Source: Allacma fusca
Lineage: Eukaryota; Arthropoda; Collembola; Symphypleona; Sminthuridae
Length of the DNA stretch: 64,000 nt
Direction of reading: 5' to 3'
NCBI GenBank assembly: GCA_947179485.1
Contig: CAMXBY010000008.1
Coordinates: 93,535 to 157,534 of the forward strand
Numbering within the stretch: position 1 is the stretch's first letter; the number at the start of each line of letters is the position of its first letter. The notes under the pieces are model-generated. The model was not told where the DNA came from. It searched no databases and worked only from the letters and a program-made list of their open reading frames with translations. Position numbers and translations under genes: made by a program. Shown here in pieces: positions 45,707 through 59,022 of the stretch.

Positions 45707-47474
45707 ATTAGAAATTGTAAATATTGTTAAACATTAAAACGGTTATTTAATAAATGTGCAATTGTACATTAAAGAATTATGTATTCACATATAAATAACA
45801 GCCAAATAAGGTCTCCCAATTTTCGCTACTCTTACTGTTTTTAAACCCACAGTCATGAAAAATTTCCGCTCGCCTGCCATTCATTGCGGTTGGAGTCGAT
45901 TTTGGATTTCAGTAAAGCTATGATACTTTCATTAAAAATTTCCATTGCTCTTCCTATCTTCTACTATAGCTGTAAGTGGGGAAAGGATTAGGGTCTGTAA
46001 GGGTCCTGCACTCCGAAGACTGGAACCATGGCCTAGGTGCACAAAATGAACTAGCAATGGACATCCTTTAGACGGATAGGAACTAAGAGAAGCTGCATTC
46101 TGCATGTCTCGGTAGACATTTCAATCTGATGTGCGTCCGTAATCCCCTCCAACAACCCAAAATCTCCTGTCCCTCCAAATTATCTCATACTCGGCATTTA
46201 GACGTTTGGAGCAAAAGACGTGACATACTTCATCATTGGGAGGAATGGACAGAGGAGTGTTTTCCCCACCCGTGTATCTCTGTATTTGTCTGTACCCCGA
46301 ACATGTGATTCCCAATCATCTATCAACCGACAGGAGCATTAACTTATCAATTGAAACCTCACAAATTAAAATAATTGGGTAATGAATACGAGAAAAAGTC
46401 AGGTGCAAGAATTAAATGCAAGAACAAATAAAATTAATAAGCTTCGGAGCAGGAGGGATGATTTCTCGTTCATTTAATGCACCTGGGATAATTGTTCGTA
46501 CACTATGTCCGAGGAAGAAATCTTTATTCGTTTTACGTCGGTGGAATGACTCTGCACATATCTAATGTCGCAGGGATAATTCTTCATAAATTTTATGAAG
46601 GTCGGATAATTTCTCATAGATCATCTCTCGAACGGACAGGTAAAAGGATTAACTTTCGTACATATTAGGAACAAATCGTACATCTCAAGCAGAATTTCTC
46701 TACAGCACTCGTAAATACTGGACGGTCGGTAAAAAATCTAAAAAACCACAAACTGTTTGAATTTTTCCGTCAACTATTAAATAATTATTATAAATTTATG
46801 CATATATATTACTTGAATATAAACTTATTATATATAAACGTATGGATGAAAAGATAAAATTCACAAGGAAGACTGGTAAACACTGCAATGGAAACAGCAC
46901 TCTATTAATGCTTGAATTTTTCGTTAACCTTGTAAATGACTCGATTATAAACTTGCATCGGTGAAAGGAAAGAATTTACAGAGGCTACATTTTGGAATCG
47001 AGAAGTGCAACACACTGCAATCACTGAAACCAACTCTCATTGCTAAACATAGAGTTTCACAGTGGAAATGTAGGCCCATGCTAAGTGAGAAATTGCCTAA
47101 GTTCCCGGTCATTTTCATCTTGCGATCTCAGGATTTACGTCCTAGTGCTATCCGAGTAGTAAATCCGATGATCCTGACAATGTACATTTATGCTCGTAAG
47201 GCTACAACAACGCAAATATTCTAAAGGTCCGTCTCCATAAAACACTAGCAAGGATGATGAGTAATATGTACTATTCAAAAATTGACATTGGCGAAAAAAA
47301 TCATGTTTCAAAAATATATAAATCTAAATATAATCAAGTGTTTTTAACTTTGTAGTTAACATTTGGATGTGCATTTATCATAATTTATCTATCTGATGTA
47401 TTATGTTTTAAACTTTTAGGTTATTAAATTATTAAACTCAATAATGTTTTAAAATTATAATAATGTAAACATTT
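45707..47474. other. Non-coding part of unit 1 (mirrored in units 2 and 3)
   Basis: Downstream of the dead gene there is about 1.75 kb without a supported gene. Frames at 46121-46315 (minus) and 46961-47224 (plus) are short and unrecognised. A run of GGATAATT-type motifs lies at 46480-46620. The same applies to 52365-54132 and 59023-60790. Confidence 0.5.
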
Positions 47475-47604
47475 TATAAACACTACATCAAACAAGGATA
47501 ACATAGCCATAATTAAGCCCTGAAGATGAACACTGTTTGAGTTCGAAAGCTTGGTAAATAAATTATTCTAAGCAATATCCACGTATTCCAATTATTTCAA
47601 CATG
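47475..47604 (+). repeat. Dispersed repeat in unit 1 (also 54133-54262 and 60791-60920)
   Basis: This is the plus-oriented counterpart of the minus-strand repeat at 25873-25989. It includes GAAGATGAACACTGTTTGAG and AGCAATATCCACGTATTCCA and runs directly into the ATG of the small ORF that follows. Its presence at two unlinked places in the window shows it is a dispersed family. Confidence 0.65.
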
Positions 47605-47778
47605 GTTGATAATAAACTGTTAGGTATTATTGCAGTGGATTGGGACACTGACAGTAATTTGACAACATTATGCAAAACGGGGCTAGAAAATTTCGACCGT
47701 CTTCGTCTTATGCAAACTTTAGAAACCGAAAATAAATATAAAGAGGAAGAAGACAAACGAAATGAGGATTATGAATAG
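47602..47778 (+). CDS. Small ORF, 58 residues, unit 1
   Basis: From ATG at 47602 a 58-codon frame opens MVDNKLLGIIAVDWDTDSNL and ends in a Glu/Lys-rich helix-like tail (YKEEEDKRNEDYE) before TAG. The composition looks protein-like: an acidic head and a charged tail. The start lies at the edge of a dispersed repeat whose other copy (25.9 kb, minus) also meets an ATG at this point. It may be a first exon, a small peptide gene or chance. It is identical by eye in all three units. Confidence 0.35.
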   Translation: MVDNKLLGIIAVDWDTDSNLTTLCKTGLENFDRLRLMQTLETENKYKEEEDKRNEDYE

Positions 47779-47899
47779 CACCACCTCGTGTCAGTTGTCG
47801 TAACGTCCATCATACCAAGCGTAAAAAAATCATTCCACTCACAGCTAATTTAATATTTGTAATGGTTGGATTTTACCAAGGAAGGCGCAAGCTAAGTTC

Positions 47900-48702
47900 A
47901 ACAAGATCCCTGAGGACAAGAACTGAGGACATGATCTGGGGCATATTACTGATGTAAGGACAAGTATTCAGAGCTTGAGAAAGATCACTGGGGACTCGAT
48001 CAAACAACAAATCACCGTGTACAAGAAATAAGATAAATTGTAGGGTAAAAAGGAAAACATTATTAATTGTTGTACCTAAATACTTGAAATTCGCAGTAAT
48101 TGTGAATATACTGTGAGTTGAGACTTTTTGAGAATTTAAAGTTTTTAGGTACGATTAATATTTTTTCAATTAGATCATACAAATGTAATCTTATTTCTTA
48201 CACTGTAACCTAGTACTATGCAAGATGTACATATAATATACTTTCGCTCGTTTGCACGGACACAACTTTACAGTTCCAAACTAAAGATGATTCTGCTTTA
48301 TTGTTGTTGGAGCTTCTCTTTTTATACTAGTTTTTTATCATTAGTTTGAAATATATTTAAATCAATATAATGGTGGTGGGATTTTTAACAAATGAAATAT
48401 TTTCAGTAAAACAAGGAGTCGGTCATCGACTCATTGTGTTACATTAAAAGAGTTTTATTAAAATTAACCATTCGAAGTAGTGATCCTATTGTTTACAGTA
48501 GTATTGCCTTCATTTGAGTTTCTTCTCCAGGACATTTATCTAAGTGGGGCACAGAAGGGGGTAATTAAGAGCTTTTGTGCTGGAATGCAACTATTAAGTT
48601 TTGAGCCTGGATTTGGTTGGCATACATTATAGCATGCAGATGACCGATGCTTGGTTACAACACCCAGTTTGTGTCCCCACTGATCTTGTCCTCACTGATT
48701 TT
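47900..48702. mobile_element. Candidate inverted-repeat element at the unit end, truncated at the junction
   Basis: The left part holds CTGAGGACAAGAACTGAGGA and ATGATCTGGGG (47910-47941). The right part holds CCCCACTGATCTTGTCCTCA (48675-48694), its approximate reverse complement. This pair of TGAGGACAAGA..GATC.GGGG blocks could be the termini of a transposon of about 0.8 kb. In units 1 and 2 the right side stops at the tandem junction. After unit 3 the same kind of sequence continues to about 62180, which may be the complete end. Confidence 0.4.
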
Positions 48703-49190
48703 GTTCAAAACTAAAATATACGTGTCAACGCCACAATTTAGAGGAAGATTTGGGCTATTGTTTCCAATTTTTTATAGTTATGTGCTACAAGGGAATTTTT
48801 CCTCCATCGCCGCCGTTACTTTCATTACGTGATCATTTTGAATTGTCACGAAAGTTTTACAAGATTCCGGTTTCCGAAAAAACTGCGGGAACAGGAGATT
48901 TGTTTCTTGATTCTGACCTGAATAACATTGACTTTTTCCCATAGTGTTCTTGAAAGTCTTGTTTGCGGCATTGTTTTTTAATTTTAAGTTACAATTTACA
49001 ATTGTTTTTTGAATTTTCTACTACAAGTTTTTATCGAAAACCTTCCGGTTTAATTTTTTGTCCATTTCCCACTCTCGGATACTTTTTCGTACGGTTTGGT
49101 TCGAAATGTTTAACCAACTTGGTTACTGTATGGATTTTAATTTCAAGGCACTGCAGATTTGTTTAATGTACTCATGAAAAGTGAACTAGA

Positions 49191-52100
49191 ATGAAGCCTA
49201 TTTTATACCAGTGCAACATTGCCTTATGCAATTATTCCAGCAACGAATTTTTGAAATATGTGGCAAATGTGAGGAAAAATCACCCATGTTGTAAGAGACG
49301 TTTTCTTCGATGTAAGATTGATGATAGTGTTCAATTCATGGAGAGGTTTTCAAGTACTCGGAAAGCATGTCCACCAGATATGTGACATAAAAAACCTGGG
49401 ACGAATATGCAGACCAAAGTCAGTCAGACGCACACAGACACCTATTGATGGATTAAATGATCTGACGAAAGAAGTTCTGATGTACTAACTCTCTCTAGAA
49501 ACCAGTTTCAAGATTGGACAGTTAGCAATCCTAAGCATAGTACAAAGATTATCCACCTTTATACAAGACTATGGACGTTCCCCAGATGATCAAGTTCAGC
49601 AGAAAGTAATTGGCAGTAAATACTTACGTCGGTCTTGTCTTGAAAAGGTTTACGGTTTGGTGTCGCCCAAACCAGTCTGGTACTTCAGGGGCCAAACAAG
49701 GCAAAAAGATTGAGATGTACAAGTTTATTTTATTTGCAATTCACGCCAAACGTTCATCACAACATTCATCACGTGGTTACTATGTACCGCTTAAAGACAC
49801 CATTAATTCCATGTATCAAAAGATTCAGCGAGTTCTGTAACAGAAGAGGTGACGTACAGAAGTTAAGAGAGTGCGGGGAATCTGTGTCGGATGTTGAAGG
49901 ACTTTGTACAGTTTATTTAGCAATGTCCATGGATGAAATTGAGATAGTTTATCCAATAGGTAAAATTGTTGAAGTTGTGATTAAGGTTACACAGTAAATA
50001 GATTTTATATAAATCCTGGAGCACAGCAAAACTAATGCTAAAATTAATTCTGCAGATAAGAACACGCGAAAGCATAAAATCACAATGGCCTTCTTTGAAG
50101 TTCTGAATGTTCCGCCAGAACTAAGAACCAAATTGGAAGCGAAGCAGCTCATATTTGTAGCTACATCCAGCAGCCTTAAAAATGATTATGGGTTAGCAAT
50201 GATGCTAGAAGATTTCATCAACACATTACAGCAAGGAAGAACATGAGTGGAACGCAAAAAGCGCTTCCAACTTAATTTTGAGTACTGCACGGCGGACATT
50301 CCAGCCAATAACTTCTTGTTTGGCTTCAAAGAAACTGTTGGAACAACATTAAAACCATGTAGATTGTGCCACATAGATCGAAAAGACCTCACAGTGGCTT
50401 TTGACTGCCGAAACTATCAGATTCGTACAATTGATGAGCACTTGGAAATTTTAACGCGTATAGATTGTATGGGGGTACGGACTTGGAGTCATTCCAGAAG
50501 GAAGCCGGAGTTAAAATAATAATATGTGAAATCCCCGATATTTCAATAGAAAGCAGCGTTAACGACGTCATGCATCTTTTTTAGAAGCGGCTGTTTTGAC
50601 GAGTGAACTCCAATGCTTTTAGAGTACTTGATAAAAGATAAAAACGACTGACTTTCACTTAATTTGAAAATCGTGAGTTAAAAATAGCTTACTTAAATAT
50701 ACAAATTGTTTAAAACATACCAAACTTATGCATACATCTGTAACTTCATTACTAGTTGGCAAACAATGGAAATACTCCAAATCTGATTTGCGCAATCGAC
50801 CCCGAAAAGTAGATCCGAGGCTGATAAGACCCGGCACAAAGCCGAATATGACCGCAATGTCATTCTTTGTATTGTGCCAGGAGGTACCTTTTATGGTCCA
50901 GCTATACCTGGAGGATGAAGACGAAGAACACATACTGAACTATTGTAGTGTTACACTTGGCGCAATATTGTTTGTGGGCGCCCATGGTCAATGAGAATGT
51001 GATTCAGGAAGCTAGATTTTTGTTAGTTAAGTGCTTCAGAACTCATCACACATTGTATCCGCATAATGCACTATGTATGTATGTATTTTAGGGGGTCCCA
51101 CAACCAAAGTTATGGGACACTGCGCAGGCCATCAGTGGGCCCATTGCAGATTACCCTGTAGAACATGTTAATTTACGAATAGCATTGGAAGAGTGAGCAT
51201 GGGATGTTCACTTTCCTGAATTTGCTTATCCGATTTCGTATCCCTAAGTTGCTATTTGGGCAACTGCTTCACTAAGATATGCAATCTACTCAAGTTATGT
51301 CAGGGGCTCCGGCTGCTATTCTACCAAGAGTAAAATGCAGGTGAGCCTCTGCACTTTATGCAGAACCTGAGGAATGTGCCAGATATTGGGACACTCACCC
51401 CCAAGTCAATACCACAAGGCAATGACGTGGATTCGTGGTGATCACTTCTAAATCAAAATGTTACAAAAGCCTATGGGTGCAAACTACCCGGGAATCAAGT
51501 GCTGATTCGGTGGTGACAAATCACTAACAGCACAAGGTAGCGTTATTGTGCAAGACGATTGCCCGGTAAACACTTGACAGCAGGGATCACAACTCTCCAA
51601 GCAGAGAGACTCGGGTAGTGGAGACAAAAAAAAGAATTATGTGTCTCAAAGTTTTTATGCAGATCTGCCAAAAGATAAGGGAGCTCAGATGAGCACAACC
51701 TCACCTCTCGACAGTCCTGTAGCAACCTCGCATAATGCACTAACACCCAAGTTTCATTATGTTTCTCATTTATTGAAGCAGCTTTTGCGCTTCGGTCTCA
51801 CTAGACAAGAAAGCTGCTTTCGATTTGAACAAAAGTTTAAATTGAAAAAATACAGGAATTTCCTCAAATTGCCGTTTTCTCTCGTGTGGGATCACCAGAA
51901 ATTAATCTCTTCCCGACTACTTACAGAGAAGGAAGACATAAATGAGACAAATTTATCCACAGCCCCAAAGTTTTCGGCGTCTTTGCCATTTATTTTGAGT
52001 AAAGTTCCATCTCGATTCAGATACCTGCTAAATGGGGAATACGATAAAATAATTCCTATACTTGAAATAGGTTTTACTTCCTACGATAAAAACACTGCTA

Positions 52101-52364
52101 GAAATTTCTTCCCCATCTGATGAGTATCCACAATTTGGATTAGTTAAATGTATCTTGTTGAAAGATGAGGAATTTCATTTATGTTTGGATGCATTTCTTG
52201 ACATTGAATTTGATCCAAGATACTGTTCGTTCAACGCCACCGGTTTGTGCCCAGTATTAATAGCTTTAGCAGATGTTCCATATATGTTTTCATGTCCATT
52301 CCGCAAGGTTAATGAAATATTCCATGTTATGAGAAAGTGTGGGGTAAGTTTAATTAACTTTTGA
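49191..52364 (+). pseudogene. Dead multi-exon zinc-finger gene, unit 2
   Basis: This is the second tandem copy of the gene described for 42533-45706, with the same blocks 6658 bp downstream. The same TGA (50244-50246) and the same frame change near 52108 are present, so the lesions predate the triplication. Private changes include Asp for Tyr in the block before NETNLS (near 51937). It shares Lys for Asn in the RNFLKLPF block with unit 3. Confidence 0.62.
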
Positions 52365-54259
52365 ATTAGAAATTGTAAATATTGTTAAACATTAAAACGG
52401 TTATTTAATAAATGTGCAATTGTACATTAAAGAATTATGTATTCACATATAAATAACAGCCAAATAAGGTCTCCCAATTTTCGCTACTCTTACTGTTTTT
52501 AAACCCACAGTCATGAAAAATTTCCGCTCGCCTGCCATTCATTGCGGTTGGAGTCGATTTTGGATTTCAGTAAAGCTATGATACTTTCATTAAAAATTTC
52601 CATTGCTCTTCCTATCTTCTACTATAGCTGTAAGTGGGGAAAGGATTAGGGTCTGTAAGGGTCCTGCACTCCGAAGACTGGAACCATGGCCTAGGTGCAC
52701 AAAATGAACTAGCAATGGACATCCTTTAGACGGATAGGAACTAAGAGAAGCTGCATTCTGCATGTCTCGGTAGACATTTCAATCTGATGTGCGTCCGTAA
52801 TCCCCTCCAACAACCCAAAATCTCCTGTCCCTCCAAATTATCTCATACTCGGCATTTAGACGTTTGGAGCAAAAGACGTGACATACTTCATCATTGGGAG
52901 GAATGGACAGAGGAGTGTTTTCCCCACCCGTGTATCTCTGTATTTGTCTGTACCCCGAACATGTGATTCCCAATCATCTATCAACCGACAGGAGCATTAA
53001 CTTATCAATTGAAACCTCACAAATTAAAATAATTGGGTAATGAATACGAGAAAAAGTCAGGTGCAAGAATTAAATGCAAGAACAAATAAAATTAATAAGC
53101 TTCGGAGCAGGAGGGATGATTTCTCGTTCATTTAATGCACCTGGGATAATTGTTCGTACACTATGTCCGAGGAAGAAATCTTTATTCGTTTTACGTCGGT
53201 GGAATGACTCTGCACATATCTAATGTCGCAGGGATAATTCTTCATAAATTTTATGAAGGTCGGATAATTTCTCATAGATCATCTCTCGAACGGACAGGTA
53301 AAAGGATTAACTTTCGTACATATTAGGAACAAATCGTACATCTCAAGCAGAATTTCTCTACAGCACTCGTAAATACTGGACGGTCGGTAAAAAATCTAAA
53401 AAACCACAAACTGTTTGAATTTTTCCGTCAACTATTAAATAATTATTATAAATTTATGCATATATATTACTTGAATATAAACTTATTATATATAAACGTA
53501 TGGATGAAAAGATAAAATTCACAAGGAAGACTGGTAAACACTGCAATGGAAACAGCACTCTATTAATGCTTGAATTTTTCGTTAACCTTGTAAATGACTC
53601 GATTATAAACTTGCATCGGTGAAAGGAAAGAATTTACAGAGGCTACATTTTGGAATCGAGAAGTGCAACACACTGCAATCACTGAAACCAACTCTCATTG
53701 CTAAACATAGAGTTTCACAGTGGAAATGTAGGCCCATGCTAAGTGAGAAATTGCCTAAGTTCCCGGTCATTTTCATCTTGCGATCTCAGGATTTACGTCC
53801 TAGTGCTATCCGAGTAGTAAATCCGATGATCCTGACAATGTACATTTATGCTCGTAAGGCTACAACAACGCAATTATTCTAAAGGTCCGTCTCCATAAAA
53901 CACTAGCAAGGATGATGAGTAATATGTACTATTCAAAAATTGACATTGGCGAAAAAAATCATGTTTCAAAAATATATAAATCTAAATATAATCAAGTGTT
54001 TTTAACTTTGTAGTTAACATTTGGATGTGCATTTATCATAATTTATCTATCTGATGTATTATGTTTTAAACTTTTAGGTTATTAAATTATTAAACTCAAT
54101 AATGTTTTAAAATTATAATAATGTAAACATTTTATAAACACTACATCAAACAAGGATAACATAGCCATAATTAAGCCCTGAAGATGAACACTGTTTGAGT
54201 TCGAAAGCTTGGTAAATAAATTATTCTAAGCAATATCCACGTATTCCAATTATTTCAAC

Positions 54260-54436
54260 ATGGTTGATAATAAACTGTTAGGTATTATTGCAGTGGATTG
54301 GGACACTGACAGTAATTTGACAACATTATGCAAAACGGGGCTAGAAAATTTCGACCGTCTTCGTCTTATGCAAACTTTAGAAACCGAAAATAAATATAAA
54401 GAGGAAGAAGACAAACGAAATGAGGATTATGAATAG
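54260..54436 (+). CDS. Small ORF, 58 residues, unit 2
   Basis: Tandem copy of the 58-codon frame described at 47602-47778, with no difference seen. Confidence 0.35.
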   Translation: MVDNKLLGIIAVDWDTDSNLTTLCKTGLENFDRLRLMQTLETENKYKEEEDKRNEDYE

Positions 54437-55848
54437 CACCACCTCGTGTCAGTTGTCGTAACGTCCATCATACCAAGCGTAAAAAAATCATTCCACTCAC
54501 AGCTAATTTAATATTTGTAATGGTTGGATTTTACCAAGGAAGGCGCAAGCTAAGTTCAACAAGATCCCTGAGGACAAGAACTGAGGACATGATCTGGGGC
54601 ATATTACTGATGTAAGGACAAGTATTCAGAGCTTGAGAAAGATCACTGGGGACTCGATCAAACAACAAATCACCGTGTACAAGAAATAAGATAAATTGTA
54701 GGGTAAAAAGGAAAACATTATTAATTGTTGTACCTAAATACTTGAAATTCGCAGTAATTGTGAATATACTGTGAGTTGAGACTTTTTGAGAATTTAAAGT
54801 TTTTAGGTACGATTAATATTTTTTCAATTAGATCATACAAATGTAATCTTATTTCTTACACTGTAACCTAGTACTATGCAAGATGTACATATAATATACT
54901 TTCGCTCGTTTGCACGGACACAACTTTACAGTTCCAAACTAAAGATGATTCTGCTTTATTGTTGTTGGAGCTTCTCTTTTTATACTAGTTTTTTATCATT
55001 AGTTTGAAATATATTTAAATCAATATAATGGTGGTGGGATTTTTAACAAATGAAATATTTTCAGTAAAACAAGGAGTCGGTCATCGACTCATTGTGTTAC
55101 ATTAAAAGAGTTTTATTAAAATTAACCATTCGAAGTAGTGATCCTATTGTTTACAGTAGTATTGCCTTCATTTGAGTTTCTTCTCCAGGACATTTATCTA
55201 AGTGGGGCACAGAAGGGGGTAATTAAGAGCTTTTGTGCTGGAATGCAACTATTAAGTTTTGAGCCTGGATTTGGTTGGCATACATTATAGCATGCAGATG
55301 ACCGATGCTTGGTTACAACACCCAGTTTGTGTCCCCACTGATCTTGTCCTCACTGATTTTGTTCAAAACTAAAATATACGTGTCAACGCCACAATTTAGA
55401 GGAAGATTTGGGCTATTGTTTCCAATTTTTTATAGTTATGTGCTACAAGGGAATTTTTCCTCCATCGCCGCCGTTACTTTCATTACGTGATCATTTTGAA
55501 TTGTCACGAAAGTTTTACAAGATTCCGGTTTCCGAAAAAACTGCGGGAACAGGAGATTTGTTTCTTGATTCTGACCTGAATAACATTGACTTTTTCCCAT
55601 AGTGTTCTTGAAAGTCTTGTTTGCGGCATTGTTTTTTAATTTTAAGTTACAATTTACAATTGTTTTTTGAATTTTCTACTACAAGTTTTTATCGAAAACC
55701 TTCCGGTTTAATTTTTTGTCCATTTCCCACTCTCGGATACTTTTTCGTACGGTTTGGTTCGAAATGTTTAACCAACTTGGTTACTGTATGGATTTTAATT
55801 TCAAGGCACTGCAGATTTGTTTAATGTACTCATGAAAAGTGAACTAGA

Positions 55849-58800
55849 ATGAAGCCTATTTTATACCAGTGCAACATTGCCTTATGCAATTATTCCAGCA
55901 ACGAATTTTTGAAATATGTGGCAAATGTGAGGAAAAATCACCCATGTTGTAAGAGACGTTTTCTTCGATGTAAGATTGATGATAGTGTTCAATTCATGGA
56001 GAGGTTTTCAAGTACTCGGAAAGCATGTCCACCAGATATGTGACATAAAAAACCTGGGACGAATATGCAGACCAAAGTCAGTCAGACGCACACAGACACC
56101 TATTGATGGATTAAATGATCTGACGAAAGAAGTTCTGATGTACTAACTCTCTCTAGAAACCAGTTTCAAGATTGGACAGTTAGCAATCCTAAGCATAGTA
56201 CAAAGATTATCCACCTTTATACAAGACTATGGACGTTCCCCAGATGATCAAGTTCAGCAGAAAGTAATTGGCAGTAAATACTTACGTCGGTCTTGTCTTG
56301 AAAAGGTTTACGGTTTGGTGTCGCCCAAACCAGTCTGGTACTTCAGGGGCCAAACAAGGCAAAAAGATTGAGATGTACAAGTTTATTTTATTTGCAATTC
56401 ACGCCAAACGTTCATCACAACATTCATCACGTGGTTACTATGTACCGCTTAAAGACACCATTAATTCCATGTATCAAAAGATTCAGCGAGTTCTGTAACA
56501 GAAGAGGTGACGTACAGAAGTTAAGAGAGTGCGGGGAATCTGTGTCGGATGTTGAAGGACTTTGTACAGTTTATTTAGCAATGTCCATGGATGAAATTGA
56601 GATAGTTTATCCAATAGGTAAAATTGTTGAAGTTGTGATTAAGGTTACACAGTAAATAGATTTTATATAAATCCTGGAGCACAGCAAAACTAATGCTAAA
56701 ATTAATTCTGCAGATAAGAACACGCGAAAGCATAAAATCACAATGGCCTTCTTTGAAGTTCTGAATGTTCCGCCAGAACTAAGAACCAAATTGGAAGCGA
56801 AGCAGCTCATATTTGTAGCTACATCCAGCAGCCTTAAAAATGATTATGGGTTAGCAATGATGCTAGAAGATTTCATCAACACATTACAGCAAGGAAGAAC
56901 ATGAGTGGAACGCAAAAAGCGCTTCCAACTTAATTTTGAGTACTGCACGGCGGACATTCCAGCCAATAACTTCTTGTTTGGCTTCAAAGAAACTGTTGGA
57001 ACAACATTAAAACCATGTAGATTGTGCCACATAGATCGAAAAGACCTCACAGTGGCTTTTGACTGCCGAAACTATCAGATTCGTACAATTGATGAGCACT
57101 TGGAAATTTTAACGCGTATAGATTGTATGGGGGTACGGACTTGGAGTCATTCCAGAAGGAAGCCGGAGTTAAAATAATAATATGTGAAATCCCCGATATT
57201 TCAATAGAAAGCAGCGTTAACGACGTCATGCATCTTTTTTAGAAGCGGCTGTTTTGACGAGTGAACTCCAATGCTTTTAGAGTACTTGATAAAAGATAAA
57301 AACGACTGACTTTCACTTAATTTGAAAATCGTGAGTTAAAAATAGCTTACTTAAATATACAAATTGTTTAAAACATACCAAACTTATGCATACATCTGTA
57401 ACTTCATTACTAGTTGGCAAACAATGGAAATACTCCAAATCTGATTTGCGCAATCGACCCCGAAAAGTAGATCCGAGGCTGATAAGACCCGGCACAAAGC
57501 CGAATATGACCGCAATGTCATTCTTTGTATTGTGCCAGGAGGTACCTTTTATGGTCCAGCTATACCTGGAGGATGAAGACGAAGAACACATACTGAACTA
57601 TTGTAGTGTTACACTTGGCGCAATATTGTTTGTGGGCGCCCATGGTCAATGAGAATGTGATTCAGGAAGCTAGATTTTTGTTAGTTAAGTGCTTCAGAAC
57701 TCATCACACATTGTATCCGCATAATGCACTATGTATGTATGTATTTTAGGGGGTCCCACAACCAAAGTTATGGGACACTGCGCAGGCCATCAGTGGGCCC
57801 ATTGCAGATTACCCTGTAGAACATGTTAATTTACGAATAGCATTGGAAGAGTGAGCATGGGATGTTCACTTTCCTGAATTTGCTTATCCGATTTCGTATC
57901 CCTAAGTTGCTATTTGGGCAACTGCTTCACTAAGATATGCAATCTACTCAAGTTATGTCAGGGGCTCCGGCTGCTATTCTACCAAGAGTAAAATGCAGGT
58001 GAGCCTCTGCACTTTATGCAGAACCTGAGGAATGTGCCAGATATTGGGACACTCACCCCCAAGTCAATACCACAAGGCAATGACGTGGATTCGTGGTGAT
58101 CACTTCTAAATCAAAATGTTACAAAAGCCTATGGGTGCAAACTACCCGGGAATCAAGTGCTGATTCGGTGGTGACAAATCACTAACAGCACAAGGTAGCG
58201 TTATTGTGCAAGACGATTGCCCGGTAAACACTTGACAGCAGGGATCACAACTCTCCAAGCAGAGAGACTCGGGTAGTGGAGACAAAAAAAAGAATTATGT
58301 GTCTCAAAGTTTTTATGCAGATCTGCCAAAAGATAAGGGAGCTCAGATGAGCACAACCTCACCTCTCGACAGTCCTGTAGCAACCTCGCATAATGCACTA
58401 ACACCCAAGTTTCATTATGTTTCTCATTTATTGAAGCAGCTTTTGCGCTTCGGTCTCACTAGACAAGAAAGCTGCTTTCGATTTGAACAAAAGTTTAAAT
58501 TGAAAAAATACAGGAATTTCCTCAAATTGCCGTTTTCTCTCGTGTGGGATCACCAGAAATTAATCTCTTCCCGACTACTTACAGAGAAGGAATACATAAA
58601 TGAGACAAATTTATCCACAGCCCCAAAGTTTTCGGCGTCTTTGCCATTTATTTTGAGTAAAGTTCCATCTCGATTCAGATACCTGCTAAATGGGGAATAC
58701 GATAAAATAATTCCTATACTTGAAATAGGTTTTACTTCCTACGATAAAAACACTGCTAGAAATTTCTTCCCCATCTGATGAGTATCCACAATTTGGATTA

Positions 58801-59022
58801 GTTAAATGTATCTTGTTGAAAGATGAGGAATTTCATTTATGTTTGGATGCATTTCTTGACATTGAATTTGATCCAAGATACTGTTCGTTCAACGCCACCG
58901 GTTTGTGCCCAGTATTAATAGCTTTAGCAGATGTTCCATATATGTTTTCATGTCCATTCCGCAAGGTTAATGAAATATTCCATGTTATGAGAAAGTGTGG
59001 GGTAAGTTTAATTAACTTTTGA
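55849..59022 (+). pseudogene. Dead multi-exon zinc-finger gene, unit 3
   Basis: Third tandem copy, 6658 bp after unit 2, with the same TGA (56902-56904) and frame change. It keeps Tyr before NETNLS, like unit 1, and Lys in RNFLKLPF, like unit 2. No copy has a repaired frame, so none appears able to make the full protein. Confidence 0.62.

Noticed and set aside
46121-46315. 64-codon minus frame repeated in each 6.66-kb unit
   Set aside because: It is repeated only because the unit is triplicated. It has no recognised motif and no splice or start support.
47520-47560. Hammerhead ribozyme core (CTGAAGATGA...GAAAGC)
   Set aside because: The conserved CTGATGA core is interrupted by extra bases and I could not draw the three stems, so it is only a loose resemblance.
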